DNA of 40,495 bases from an uncultured Lachnospiraceae bacterium (GCA_910585905.1 CAJUID010000029.1:1-40495); one strand, 5' to 3'; shown: positions 25,391-34,988, counted from the first letter of the stretch. The notes: generated by a model from the sequence alone, not told the origin. Program-made: numbers and translations.

Positions 25391-28300
25391 GTGGTTCATT
25401 CCAAAAAACTAGAAGAGACGGCGCTTTGGCTGGCCTATCAGAATAAAATTTGTTCTGATACTGAAAGAAGCGATTGGGTACAGAAAGTATATAAAGCCTC
25501 AGCAAATTATCTGCAGGATGTCAGGCAGACATTTCAGAACTATACATTACATGATGAAACGCATATTTTAAATGTGCTGGATGCGATAGGCGGATTGCTG
25601 GGAGATCAGTTAGGACAGTTGACGGTTGGCGAGATGGAGCTGTTGATTTTGGCTGCCAGTATGCATGACCTGGGGATGGTCTATACAGATCAGGAGAGAC
25701 AGAGGTGTTTTGAGGATGAGGAAGCCTGCAGGAAGTTTTTAAGGAAATACTGCCCAGAACTTTTAGGATATCCGGCGCAGGACTGGTCAGAGGATATCCG
25801 CCAATGGTATCTGCGCACATTACATCCTTTCCGGCTTCCTGATGTGCTGCAACATGAGGCGTGGAATAAATTATTTGGGGAGTATCCAAGGGATGTTGTG
25901 TCAAAACGAAGTATCGTTGCTGTCTGCCGGGCGCATGGCCAGAATCCGGTTGAATTGTACAATAGCGGTGATTTAAAATATCAGCCTGCGGATGACGTAG
26001 ATCCACTATTTTGTGCGCTTTTGCTGCGAATCGGGGATTTGCTCGATTTTGATGATACCCGTGCACCGGAGGTATTGTATCATTATGTGGCATGTAATGA
26101 AAAAAGCTGTGAGGAGTGGAAGAAACATCAGGCATCTGCAGGGTTTCGCTATCCTGAGTCGCCGTCTTCCGGTGATTTGCCGTATAAAGCGCGCTGTACA
26201 AATCCCGGCGTAGAACATGCAATCCGGGATTTTTTGGACTGGGTTGATGATGAACTTGGAAATTGCATAAAGTTACAAGCGTATTGTCACGCGGACTGGC
26301 AGAAGCAGTTTCCTTTCCCAAGGGCAGTTTTGCGCAAAGGGATTGAATCAGACGGGTATATGAGCGGTGATTTCTGCCTCACTATGGACCAGGCACAGGT
26401 TCTGAAACTTCTGACTGGAAAAAATCTTTATGATAATATGGACGTCTTTGTAAGAGAATTATTGCAGAATGCGATTGACGCCACCTTGCTGCGGGGAGAG
26501 ATGGACCCTGATTTTAAACCAGAAGAGTCCAGAATTGATTTATGGGAATGGAATGATAAAGACGGGAATATTTGGTTCCGTATAGACGATTCTGGGACAG
26601 GCATGACATTGGGCATGCTGCAGCGGTATTTTTTAAAAGTCGGCAATTCATATTATAATTCTAGAGAACTGGAACGGGACCTGCGCGATCACGGGCAGAC
26701 GGAAGGGTATCATGGAATCAGCCGTTTTGGGATTGGTTTTTTGTCTTGTTTTCTCTGTGGGAATTATGCTGAGGTATCTACGCTCTATTTTGATCCAGAC
26801 AAAAACCGCAGGGAAGAGCTGGCAGTTGATTCTTATCAGACAGTACACTATGGCCTGCGCCTTAAGGTAACCGGCTTAAGCGGGTATTATACCTTAAAAA
26901 ACCAGGCAGAGCATCATCAGGCAGATGAGCAGTTGCCGGCTCCTGATTGCTATGGCAAGGGCGGGAAAAGTGATCTTGTGAGGGATGGATACCGCGCCAG
27001 GCCGGGGACTTCTGTTGTGGTTCGGTTAGATCCGGGAAAGCTGGGCACATTAAATCTTAGGGAGGCAACGGAAAAATATCTGTGCGGCGCCAGAGTCCCG
27101 GTATATTATAATAATAAGCGGATTGGTCGGACCTATGGGGAGATTATGCAGGCAGCGCATGAAATGGCGGGGAAGAAGATTTATGAGCTGACACCCGATA
27201 TGAAAAGGCAGTTTGACCAGTGTTTTCCGGCGGTCTGCGGACAGTACCCTCAAATAGTGGTAACAGTTGTTCCGCTAGACGCACAAGAGGATCAGATTTT
27301 GCCGGAGTTTTCTGGTGTTCTTGTAGGATATCATGTGCGCTTTGAGGATATGCCGCAGTGGGAAGTGAAAGATCAGGCTTATGCAGTTTTTGGAGCAATC
27401 AAGATAGAAGATGGAGATACAAGAATAAACCTTAGAAGTACAAATAAGAGAGTATCTACATCGCTTGTGCGCAGTTGGAAAGAATGGGTGGAGAGATATG
27501 GGATAAAAGATACAACTGCTTGGGAAGCGGAATTTGAAAAGTATTCTGTCTGCCCAAGGAAGGAGGACTTGCCAGAAAGGATATGGCAGTCGATAGATGA
27601 CGAATTGAACATCTATGGAGATATGGATATTCATGAAACATGGAAGACTTATTTAAATGACCAGAATGAAAAAAATGTGCAATTTTCAATTGTAGAGTGC
27701 GGTTGTCCCGATATCGCATACTTTTCTCATAATAAGCGAAACAATAAATTTAGTTATGTGTATCAGGGGGTTGTCGCTGGCGGCAGTGAAGACTATTATA
27801 CCTCTTTAGGAGACAGAGGTTATGCGATGTTTTTGGCAGGCGGCATGTGGAAACCAGCAGTGGAAATCAGCCGTTCTAGTATAACTAGTCTGCCGTTAAA
27901 GGCTATAGTGGCGTGTGTTGGTATGTTAAGCAAATATCAAATGACAGATGGTTTTGATAACTATTGGTTTGAATTAGGAGAATGGAAAACGAGCTGTTTA
28001 GATGATTGGAGGGAAGTTTTGGATTCTCCTTGCAGTCAATGGATATTAGAAAATCAAGAAGACTATATAACAACCATTAGGCAGGAGTTAGAAGAGCCTT
28101 TAAAATTGGATGGAGTAAGGAGATTTAGTTTACGGCCACAACGTTATGATGATTATATGATTCTGGTCAAGTTTTTTGCGGCTTATTTTCAGGAAAGCTA
28201 TGATATGGCGGTTGACTATGAAGCAGGACAGATAATTACTTTTTCTGAAAAGAAGGAAAACCGACGGGGAGATATTCTTGGTCTATTTCCGCCAATGATG

Positions 28301-28606
28301 TTCTGCCAGGCGGCAAATAAGCAGAGCCGCCAATATATTTGTATTGATGATGCATTTATGCGGCAGGGGATCACAATGGACCATCCGTTTATTGTATGGC
28401 TTCTTGAAAATGCCGTCCAACTAAACAAGTATTACCAAAGGCAATTTCAGCAGATAATTCATTGCCTTTGCAATGACGCTGCAGAATTTATCATAAAGGA
28501 ATGCAATGGAATCCGCGAGCAATTTCTTGCCCTGCCGGAGCGTCATGGCGTCGATGTTAGTGCGTTTCCGAAACTGGGTAAGGAGGATTTTTGGTATTTT
28601 TCCTGA
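25391..28606 (+). CDS. HD-domain / HSP90-like ATPase fusion protein
   Basis: A 1071-residue cytoplasmic protein with two recognisable parts. Residues about 45-235 form an HD-type phosphohydrolase-like domain: H54 in HDETH, the dyad H92-D93 in SMHDLGMVY, VCRAHG near residue 180, and IGDLLDFDD near 217-225. Residues about 335-480 form a GHKL/HSP90-type ATP-binding domain: FVRELLQNAIDA (N-box), IDDSGTGM (G1 loop) and HGISRFGIGFLS (G2 loop). A middle region resembling HSP90 client-binding segments, and an unassigned C-terminal half, follow. The start is GTG 25391, with AGGAGG at 25378-25383 (7 bases). There is no signal peptide or membrane segment. It is a lone gene between the spoIVA terminator and an aminotransferase. 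Similar multidomain HSP90-like ATPases are suspected in bacterial conflict systems, but neither substrate nor role can be read here. Confidence 0.8.
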   Translation: MVHSKKLEETALWLAYQNKICSDTERSDWVQKVYKASANYLQDVRQTFQNYTLHDETHILNVLDAIGGLLGDQLGQLTVGEMELLILAASMHDLGMVYTDQERQRCFEDEEACRKFLRKYCPELLGYPAQDWSEDIRQWYLRTLHPFRLPDVLQHEAWNKLFGEYPRDVVSKRSIVAVCRAHGQNPVELYNSGDLKYQPADDVDPLFCALLLRIGDLLDFDDTRAPEVLYHYVACNEKSCEEWKKHQASAGFRYPESPSSGDLPYKARCTNPGVEHAIRDFLDWVDDELGNCIKLQAYCHADWQKQFPFPRAVLRKGIESDGYMSGDFCLTMDQAQVLKLLTGKNLYDNMDVFVRELLQNAIDATLLRGEMDPDFKPEESRIDLWEWNDKDGNIWFRIDDSGTGMTLGMLQRYFLKVGNSYYNSRELERDLRDHGQTEGYHGISRFGIGFLSCFLCGNYAEVSTLYFDPDKNRREELAVDSYQTVHYGLRLKVTGLSGYYTLKNQAEHHQADEQLPAPDCYGKGGKSDLVRDGYRARPGTSVVVRLDPGKLGTLNLREATEKYLCGARVPVYYNNKRIGRTYGEIMQAAHEMAGKKIYELTPDMKRQFDQCFPAVCGQYPQIVVTVVPLDAQEDQILPEFSGVLVGYHVRFEDMPQWEVKDQAYAVFGAIKIEDGDTRINLRSTNKRVSTSLVRSWKEWVERYGIKDTTAWEAEFEKYSVCPRKEDLPERIWQSIDDELNIYGDMDIHETWKTYLNDQNEKNVQFSIVECGCPDIAYFSHNKRNNKFSYVYQGVVAGGSEDYYTSLGDRGYAMFLAGGMWKPAVEISRSSITSLPLKAIVACVGMLSKYQMTDGFDNYWFELGEWKTSCLDDWREVLDSPCSQWILENQEDYITTIRQELEEPLKLDGVRRFSLRPQRYDDYMILVKFFAAYFQESYDMAVDYEAGQIITFSEKKENRRGDILGLFPPMMFCQAANKQSRQYICIDDAFMRQGITMDHPFIVWLLENAVQLNKYYQRQFQQIIHCLCNDAAEFIIKECNGIREQFLALPERHGVDVSAFPKLGKEDFWYFS

Positions 28607-28697
28607 TAATGGTATTTCAATAGCGCTAAATCTGTGATAAAATAAGATATTTGAATGGATATTTTGTTACAACTACTTATTAAGGAGGAATTACATT

Positions 28698-29990
28698 ATG
28701 AAAGCATACTTGGATATGAGTCGTGATGAACTCTTAACACTAAAGGCGAGTTTGGAGGAAGAGTTTAAAACAGAAGAAGCAAAGGGCCTTTCTCTCAATA
28801 TGGCTAGAGGAAAACCAGGTGCTTCCCAGTTAGCATTATCAATGCCGATGCTGGATGTGATTAACAGCCAATCAGACATGACAACTTTGCTGGGCAATGA
28901 CACCAGAAATTACGGGGACTGGGACGGCATTGGCGAGTGCAGGCGGTTGCTGGCTGGTATGCTGGGGGCAAAAAAAGATAATGTAATCGTATGTGGTAAT
29001 TCCAGTTTGAATATTATGTATGATACCGTGGTACGTTCTATGGTCAACGGCGTAAACGGTTCTACGCCGTGGTGTAAGCTGGAAAAGGTAAAGTTCCTTT
29101 GTCCGGTACCAGGATATGACAGACATTTTAAGATTACGGAGCTGTTTGGAATTGAGATGATCAATATTCCATTAAATGATAATGGGCCAGATATGGATCT
29201 TGTTGAACAATATGTGAATAATGATGAGTTTGTTAAGGGAATCTGGTGTGTGCCAAAATACTCCAACCCAACAGGAATATCTTATTCAGATGAAGTGGTA
29301 CGGCGTTTTGCAAATCTAAAGCCAAAGGCAGAGGATTTCCGAATCTTTTGGGATAATGCATATTGTATCCACCATATTTATGAGGATGTTCAGGATGAAA
29401 TCTTAAATATCCTGGAAGAGTGTGAGAAAGCTGGAAATCCAGATATGGTTTATATGTTTGCCTCTACTTCAAAAATAAGTTTTCCGGGTTCCGGCGTGTC
29501 GGCTGTCGCAACTTCCCTGAAAAACATTGAGGATATCAGGCGTCATATGAATGTTCAGATTATCGGGCATGATAAGATTAATCAGCTCCGACATGCAAGG
29601 TTTTTCAAAAATATAGATGGGTTAAAAGAGCATATGAAAAAGCATGGGGAGCTCCTGCGGCCAAAGTTTGAAGCAGTTCTTAATATTTTGGATGAAGAGC
29701 TTACAGGGCTTGAGATAGGAAGCTGGATCAAACCTAGGGGCGGTTATTTTATTTCCTTTAATGCGATGCCAGGCTGTGCGAAGGCGATTGTTGCAAAATG
29801 TAAGGAATTGGGCCTGGTTCTGACGGGTGCAGGCGCAACCTATCCTTATGGAAAAGACCCGGATGATTCCAATATTCGAATTGCACCTTCCTTCCCGACA
29901 CCGGAGGAAATGGTAGAGGCGACAAAGATGTTTGTTTTGTGCGTAAAGCTGGCTTCGGTTGAAAAATTGCTGGAACGTGTTTCAGAATAG
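28698..29990 (+). CDS. Class I aminotransferase, aspartate aminotransferase subgroup Ic type
   Basis: A 430-residue PLP-dependent fold-type I aminotransferase. The Schiff-base lysine is K259 (FASTSKISFPGSGVSA). Other expected elements are NMARGKPG at the N-terminus, CVPKYSNPTGI, IFWDNAYCIHH, and a C-terminal KPRGGYFISFN and NIRIAPSFP (substrate-binding Arg). This pattern matches the PF12897-like group, once labelled MocR-like or alanine-glyoxylate transferase and since shown in actinobacteria to be aspartate aminotransferase. The reaction is probably aspartate plus 2-oxoglutarate to oxaloacetate plus glutamate. There is a strong ribosome site (AAGGAGGAA) before ATG 28698. It is a single gene with a weak hairpin after it. 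Confidence 0.87.
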   Translation: MKAYLDMSRDELLTLKASLEEEFKTEEAKGLSLNMARGKPGASQLALSMPMLDVINSQSDMTTLLGNDTRNYGDWDGIGECRRLLAGMLGAKKDNVIVCGNSSLNIMYDTVVRSMVNGVNGSTPWCKLEKVKFLCPVPGYDRHFKITELFGIEMINIPLNDNGPDMDLVEQYVNNDEFVKGIWCVPKYSNPTGISYSDEVVRRFANLKPKAEDFRIFWDNAYCIHHIYEDVQDEILNILEECEKAGNPDMVYMFASTSKISFPGSGVSAVATSLKNIEDIRRHMNVQIIGHDKINQLRHARFFKNIDGLKEHMKKHGELLRPKFEAVLNILDEELTGLEIGSWIKPRGGYFISFNAMPGCAKAIVAKCKELGLVLTGAGATYPYGKDPDDSNIRIAPSFPTPEEMVEATKMFVLCVKLASVEKLLERVSE

Positions 29991-29999
29991 GTTATCCGG

Positions 30000-30019
30000 C
30001 ATGTCCTGGGGCATGTTTT
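30000..30019 (+). terminator. Weak terminator-like hairpin
   Basis: CATGTC and GGCATG fold on each other around a CTGG loop (30000-30015), followed by TTTT, 10 bases after the aminotransferase stop codon. The stem is short, so confidence is limited. Confidence 0.4.
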
Positions 30020-30080
30020 AAATTATCTAACGTGCTCTAGGATGGCAACCGATTCAGACGCAAGGAGAGAGGCTGATGAA

Positions 30081-31613
30081 ATGCGTATAAAAAATATTTT
30101 TCGGAACAGTTTTTTTAGCCTGCTCTCCCAGTTTGTCCTGATCTTTGTTGGTTTTTTTAGCCAGCGGGTAATGAACCTTACGATGGGTGAGGCGCTGATC
30201 GGGATGAATAGTGTTATATCTAATATCATTGCGATTCTTTCTGTATCAGAGCTGGGGATTGCCTCTGCCATTATCTATCATCTCTATAATGCACTGGCGC
30301 AGCAGGATGAGGAAAAGATTGCTTCTTTGATGAACCTGTACCGCAGGGCATACTATCTATTTGCCACCGCCATTATGGTTATGGGTCTGTGTGTCCTGCC
30401 ATTTGTACATTTGTTTTTTAAAGAAAATGTATTTTCGGTTTCCTATATTCGGCTCATCTATTCCCTGTGGCTGGTACGGACTGCATTTTCGTATCTGTTG
30501 TCTTATAAGCGTTCGATTTTGATTGCTGACCAGAAAGAATATGTTGTAAGCATTGTTACGCTTTTGATCAATGTATTTAATTACGGTCTGATTATTGTTA
30601 TTCTAGAATTTTGGCAGAACTACCAGCTTGCACTTTTTTTAAATATTATAGTAGAGGCAGTATTAAATCTGTGGATCATAGGATATGTAAATAGAAAATA
30701 CCCATTTTTAAAAAGATACTGCAGGATGCCAGTAGAAAAGAAGATGATGCGGACAATCTTTGGGGAGATTAAAAATATTTTTATCTCAAGACTTTCCGCA
30801 AAGCTTCTCTTATCAACGGACAGCCTGATTATTTCCAGTTTTACCAGTGTGATAATGGTAGGGCTTTATTCAAATTATAGTATGATCACACAGTCAGTTT
30901 TAAATTTTGTGCTTGCTTTATCCAATGCGATACAGCCGAGCGTGGGAAATCTGTTTACGGAAAAAAATCAGCAAAGAAACTACGAAGTGCTTCGTCAGAT
31001 TACGTTTGTATTTTTTCTGATTGCGTCATTTTGTTCGGCAAGCCTGATGGCATTAATGACAATCTTTGTAACGGATTTCTGGTTGACGGAGAGATACCGG
31101 CTGGGTGTTGGGATTGTTATCTGCTGTGTAATCAATATTTATCTGAGTATTATAAATTTTCCACTGTCTATGATGATGACTGTCAGCGGCATGTTTGACA
31201 AGGAGCGGAACATTTCTGTCCTATATGTTACGGTGAATCTGGTGGTTTCCCTTGTGTTAGTCAGGCCATTTGGGGTTATGGGGGTGCTGCTTGGGACATC
31301 GGCATCTTATCTGGTTCAGATTGTATTTAGGGTTTTTATATTTTTTAAAAATTATCTAGAAAGAAGCAGCATGCGGTATACAGTGGATATGCTGCAATAT
31401 AGCTTGCTGGCATTTTTAGAAACCTTTGGGACGTATTTTATCGTGCAGGGCGTGTACCGGGATGGCGGATTTTTTCGGTTTATCCTTGCAGGGATTGTAT
31501 GCCTGCTTGTGCCAAATGCGGCGAATATTCTGTTTTTTGTTAAAAGCTGGCGTCTGCACAGTATAGGCCAGATGGCAGGGGAGTTGTTTAGGAGAAAAGG
31601 GGGAGCGGGATAA
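30081..31613 (+). CDS. Oligosaccharide flippase (PST/MOP family)
   Basis: A 510-residue integral membrane protein with about 12-14 hydrophobic segments. It has the polysaccharide-transporter pattern: an N-terminal NSFFSLLSQFVLIFVGFFSQRVM then a GEALIGMNSVISNIIAILSVSELGIASA stretch, and a central ISRLSAKLLLSTDSLIISSFTSVIMVGLYSNY. It should move lipid-linked oligosaccharide across the membrane for capsule, exopolysaccharide or wall-glycan assembly. ATG 30081 was chosen because GAGAGG lies 8 bases upstream; ATG 30042 would add a non-hydrophobic leader. Its stop codon overlaps the start of the epimerase gene (TAATG), so the two are coupled. It differs clearly from the SpoVB-type protein at 5067. 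Confidence 0.85.
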   Translation: MRIKNIFRNSFFSLLSQFVLIFVGFFSQRVMNLTMGEALIGMNSVISNIIAILSVSELGIASAIIYHLYNALAQQDEEKIASLMNLYRRAYYLFATAIMVMGLCVLPFVHLFFKENVFSVSYIRLIYSLWLVRTAFSYLLSYKRSILIADQKEYVVSIVTLLINVFNYGLIIVILEFWQNYQLALFLNIIVEAVLNLWIIGYVNRKYPFLKRYCRMPVEKKMMRTIFGEIKNIFISRLSAKLLLSTDSLIISSFTSVIMVGLYSNYSMITQSVLNFVLALSNAIQPSVGNLFTEKNQQRNYEVLRQITFVFFLIASFCSASLMALMTIFVTDFWLTERYRLGVGIVICCVINIYLSIINFPLSMMMTVSGMFDKERNISVLYVTVNLVVSLVLVRPFGVMGVLLGTSASYLVQIVFRVFIFFKNYLERSSMRYTVDMLQYSLLAFLETFGTYFIVQGVYRDGGFFRFILAGIVCLLVPNAANILFFVKSWRLHSIGQMAGELFRRKGGAG

Positions 31614-32680
31614 TGGTTTTTTCAGGAAAAACAGTTTTGGTAACTGGGGCTGCCGGGTTTATCGGGTTTTACCTTTCGAAATATTTGCTGGAGCATTGTT
31701 CTTCTGTAAAAGTAATCGGTTTTGACAATGTAAATGATTATTACGATGTTCGGCTTAAGGAGGAACGTCTTCGCATCTTAAAAGAAACTGCTTCGGGAAA
31801 AGATACTGGCATATTTTGTTTTGTAAAAGGGAACCTGGCAGACCGGGAGATGGTGGATGCTGTTTTTCGGGAGCATCGGCCGGAGATTGTGGTGAATCTG
31901 GCGGCACAGGCGGGCGTGCGGTATTCCATAACGAATCCAGAGGCGTACATAGAGTCAAATATTATCGGTTTTTTTCATATTCTGGAGGCATGTCGCCATT
32001 CAAAAGGGCAGTATCCAGGCGGTGTAACGCATCTCGTCTATGCAAGTTCATCCAGCGTGTATGGAAGCAATAAAAAGGTGCCGTATTCGGTAGAAGATAA
32101 GGTAGACCATCCGGTCAGCCTATATGCTGCAACAAAAAAATCAGATGAGCTTTTGGCATATTCCTATGGGAAACTGTATGGAATTCCAATGACCGGGCTT
32201 CGCTTTTTTACAGTATACGGTCCGCTTGGCAGGCCAGATATGGCATATTTTGGGTTTACAAATCAATTAGTTAGGGGCGAAAAAATCAAGATATTTAATT
32301 ATGGCGATATGTACCGAGATTTTACGTATATTGATGATATTATTGAGGGTGTTGTAAGCGTGATGAAAAGGATTCCAGACATGGATGAGGATGGGGTTCG
32401 GTATAGGCTCTACAATATTGGGAACAGCAGGCCGGAAAGTTTGCTTGATTTTGTGGAGATTTTAGAGACATGCTTGTTAGAAGAAGGCATTATTGACAAG
32501 CGGGGGGAGAGAGAATTGCTTCCGATGCAGCCGGGGGATGTGTATCAGACTTATGCGGATGTAAGCGGGTTGGAGAGAGATTTTGGTATAAAGCCAAAAA
32601 CCAGCCTGAGAGAAGGGCTTTCAAGGTACGCGAAGTGGTATAAAGAGTTTTATGGAATGTATGGAGATAAAAGGGCATGA
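31613..32680 (+). CDS. NAD-dependent epimerase, UDP-glucuronate 4-epimerase-like
   Basis: A 355-residue extended short-chain dehydrogenase/reductase. The Rossmann motif is GAAGFIG near residue 12-18; the catalytic elements are YASSSSVYG (Ser/Thr site) and YAATKKSDE (Tyr-x3-Lys). FDNVNDYYDVRLKEERL and FFTVYGPLGRPDMAYFGF are characteristic of UDP-glucuronate 4-epimerases, which interconvert UDP-glucuronate and UDP-galacturonate. UDP-glucose-type substrates cannot be ruled out. It overlaps the flippase stop by one base and the next glycosyltransferase by four (ATGA). The product sugar is presumably used by that transferase. Confidence 0.88.
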   Translation: MVFSGKTVLVTGAAGFIGFYLSKYLLEHCSSVKVIGFDNVNDYYDVRLKEERLRILKETASGKDTGIFCFVKGNLADREMVDAVFREHRPEIVVNLAAQAGVRYSITNPEAYIESNIIGFFHILEACRHSKGQYPGGVTHLVYASSSSVYGSNKKVPYSVEDKVDHPVSLYAATKKSDELLAYSYGKLYGIPMTGLRFFTVYGPLGRPDMAYFGFTNQLVRGEKIKIFNYGDMYRDFTYIDDIIEGVVSVMKRIPDMDEDGVRYRLYNIGNSRPESLLDFVEILETCLLEEGIIDKRGERELLPMQPGDVYQTYADVSGLERDFGIKPKTSLREGLSRYAKWYKEFYGMYGDKRA

Positions 32681-33747
32681 AAAAGGGATTTGTCAGTGTG
32701 ATTATTCCGGTGTATCAGACGGAACAATATTTGAAGGAATGTATGGATAGTGTGCTTCGGCAGGATTATCCACACATTGAGGTTATTTTGGTAGATGACG
32801 GTTCACCGGACCAATGTCCTGCACTGTGTGATGCGTATGCGGCAGAGCATGAAAATGTAACAGTTGTCCACCAGGAAAATTGCGGCCTAGGTCTGTCAAG
32901 AAATTCCGGGATGGCGGCAGCTTCCGGGGAGTATCTATTCTTTCTCGACTCAGATGACTGTATTGACGGGAAAAAGTCAATCAGCAGACTAGTGGAGTGT
33001 GCGGAGAGTGAGGGGGCAGATATTGTTGTCGGAGGATTCCGCCGCTTTAACCGTAAGATGGTTAGCAAGATAAATGTCCATCATTTGCATGGTGGAGAAT
33101 ATTCCAAAACAGTAGATTTCCGTTTTAAGGGGTTTTATCGGTATGGGCATCTTGCCTATAACTGGGGAAAGCTGTATCGAAGAAGCTTTCTAGAGGAACA
33201 TGACCTTAAATGCCGTGCCTATCCTTTTACGCAGGATAAGGCACATAATATGGCATGTTGTGCATACCAGCCGATTTACGCCTTTATCCAGCAGAGCGTT
33301 TATTTGTACCGTGTAAATGAAGAGTCTGTGACATTCCGCTACAAAGAGAATCTTATGCCAGTCTGGATTTCGATTGCCACGGATTTTCGGGCTTTTTTAA
33401 AGGAGCGCGGAATAAAAAATACATTTGGGGACCTTATGGCATTCCATATTTTCTTTGGAAGTTTTTTTCTGGTAAAGCAGGAATTGCAGTTTAAAAAGCA
33501 TGGCGTGCGGGAAGCGGTTAGGGTCTTAAAAAAATACAGGAAAAATCCATTTGTAGGAAAGGCAATGGCGGCATTGGCAAGGGGAACGTATCTTGGGCAG
33601 ATAGATGCTTTTTCGTGGAAGGTGGTAATCCGCGTGGCATCAATTCTATTTGTGCTGCACCTTGACTTGTTGTTTGCTGGCGGAATTGCGTTTCTTAGGA
33701 AACTGCAGGTTGATGAGAAGATAACAAAAAAGAGATATCGCAGTTAG
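32677..33747 (+). CDS. Family 2 glycosyltransferase
   Basis: A 356-residue GT-A inverting transferase. N-terminal motifs are complete: VSVIIPVYQTEQYLKECMDS, ILVDDGSPDQ (nucleotide-sugar Asp), ENCGLGLSRNSGM and FLDSDDCID (metal-binding DxD-like). The C-terminal 50 residues contain a hydrophobic stretch (VVIRVASILFVLHLDLLFAGG) suggesting peripheral membrane attachment. It is the last gene of the flippase-epimerase-transferase operon (ATG inside the preceding stop, ATGA), so it likely adds a sugar, perhaps a uronic acid made by its neighbour, to a lipid-linked glycan. No polymerase or initiating transferase is in the window, so the pathway is incomplete here. Confidence 0.9.
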   Translation: MKKGFVSVIIPVYQTEQYLKECMDSVLRQDYPHIEVILVDDGSPDQCPALCDAYAAEHENVTVVHQENCGLGLSRNSGMAAASGEYLFFLDSDDCIDGKKSISRLVECAESEGADIVVGGFRRFNRKMVSKINVHHLHGGEYSKTVDFRFKGFYRYGHLAYNWGKLYRRSFLEEHDLKCRAYPFTQDKAHNMACCAYQPIYAFIQQSVYLYRVNEESVTFRYKENLMPVWISIATDFRAFLKERGIKNTFGDLMAFHIFFGSFFLVKQELQFKKHGVREAVRVLKKYRKNPFVGKAMAALARGTYLGQIDAFSWKVVIRVASILFVLHLDLLFAGGIAFLRKLQVDEKITKKRYRS

Positions 33748-33817
33748 GGATGGGAAATAGCTGTGGTGATGGAAAGAGTAAAATTATAGCAATAGATAAT
33801 CTTGAAGGGAAAATGCA

Positions 33818-34639
33818 ATGGGTAAACAGGTTTTGTTAATTAATGATATGCCAGGATATGGCAAGGTGGCGTTATCTGCTATGATACCAGTGTTGTCGCA
33901 TATGGGGCACCATATTTATAATTTGCCGACTGCGCTGGTCTCAAATACGCTGGATTATGGAAAGTTTGACATTTTAGAGACTACGGATTACATGGTAAAT
34001 ACAATCCATGTCTGGAAAGAACTTGGATTTTCGTTTGATGCGGTATCTACGGGATTTATTGTTTCAGAACGACAGGCTAAAATAACGGCAGAATTTTGCA
34101 GGACGCAAAAAGAAAATGGTTCTATGATTTTTGCGGACCCGATTATGGGAGATGAGGGAACTCTTTATAATGGGATTACAGATAGGACAATCTCTTATAT
34201 GCGGGAGATTGTGAAGGTGTCGGATTATATAGTTCCGAACTACACAGAGGCGGTTTATTTGGCGGGAACGCAGTACCAGAAAAACGGAATTGATGAGGCG
34301 GGAGCGGATGCGCTGATAGGGCAGCTTCGATCAATCGGTGCGAAGTCTATCGTGATTACAAGTGCATTGATAAATCAACAGGAAGCTGTCATTGTGTATG
34401 ACAGCGTGAAAAAGGAGAGACATATTTTGCCGTTTACAAGTATTCCAGTGCGCTTTCCAGGGACTGGTGATATTTTTTCGGCTGTGTTTATGGGAAATAT
34501 TCTTGAGGGAAATGGAATCGTGGAGAGCACTAGAAAGTCAATGGATATCGTAAAGTGCATGATTCAAAAAAATAAAGACAACAGGGACAAGTTTAAGGGA
34601 ATACCGCTTGAAAGCTTTTTGGGGGTGTTGGATGAATAG
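33818..34639 (+). CDS. Pyridoxal/pyridoxamine kinase
   Basis: A 273-residue ribokinase-superfamily kinase of the PdxK/PdxY type that phosphorylates B6 vitamers in PLP salvage. Evidence is the N-terminal LLINDMPGYGKVALSAMIPVLSHMGH, the YIVPNYTEAVYLAG stretch and the catalytic GTGDIFSAVFMG near residue 212-223 containing the base Asp. The length fits the family (about 270-290). A GGGAAAA-type ribosome site (AAGGGA) lies 8 to 9 bases before ATG 33818. Its 3' end overlaps the next small gene by 8 bases. The specific vitamer preference cannot be read from sequence. Confidence 0.88.
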   Translation: MGKQVLLINDMPGYGKVALSAMIPVLSHMGHHIYNLPTALVSNTLDYGKFDILETTDYMVNTIHVWKELGFSFDAVSTGFIVSERQAKITAEFCRTQKENGSMIFADPIMGDEGTLYNGITDRTISYMREIVKVSDYIVPNYTEAVYLAGTQYQKNGIDEAGADALIGQLRSIGAKSIVITSALINQQEAVIVYDSVKKERHILPFTSIPVRFPGTGDIFSAVFMGNILEGNGIVESTRKSMDIVKCMIQKNKDNRDKFKGIPLESFLGVLDE

Positions 34640-34910
34640 ACCGAACATTAGAATCACTTTGATTGGCCGGAAAGGTGCGAAGGGATGCCACAGAGGGCAC
34701 CAGATTGGGGACAGCTTTGATTTTGACACAGAGAGGGGAAATCTTTGCCCAATGGCTATGCATGTCGCGTTTCCTTATATTGATATCCTGCGCTACGGCG
34801 GCGAGATACCAGGTCAGGAAAGGGGGACGGCAGTTTTTGCCTGCCCGGATGTGGATACGCTAAATATTTTTAAAATAGAGCGTATTGATGAGGAAACGGA
34901 GGAAAAATGA
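34632..34910 (+). CDS. TIGR04076 family protein
   Basis: A 92-residue protein with the TIGR04076 pattern: a short beta strand (IRITLIGRKG), a Cys with following GH (KGCHRGHQIGDSF), then LCPMAMHVAFPYIDILRYGGE and a final ACPDVD. The three cysteines suggest metal binding, but function is unknown. ATG 34632 lies inside the 3' end of the pyridoxal kinase gene (8-base overlap), with GGGGGTG just upstream, so translation is coupled. The same frame is open back to 34608 but that part is kinase sequence. Confidence 0.75.
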   Translation: MNRPNIRITLIGRKGAKGCHRGHQIGDSFDFDTERGNLCPMAMHVAFPYIDILRYGGEIPGQERGTAVFACPDVDTLNIFKIERIDEETEEK

Positions 34911-34919
34911 CAGAAGCAC

Positions 34920-34972
34920 AAAAAATGAAACGCTGCCTGATTGGTCTGTCAATAGGCGGCGTTTCATTTTTT
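34920..34972. terminator. Intrinsic terminator, probably bidirectional
   Basis: AAAAAATGAAACGC (34920-34933) pairs with GCGTTTCATTTTTT (34959-34972), extended by TGCC/GGCG near the base of the loop. A and T tracts on both sides would serve both strands. It closes the kinase-TIGR04076 transcript. Confidence 0.88.
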
Positions 34973-34988
34973 ATACTATATTTTATGT

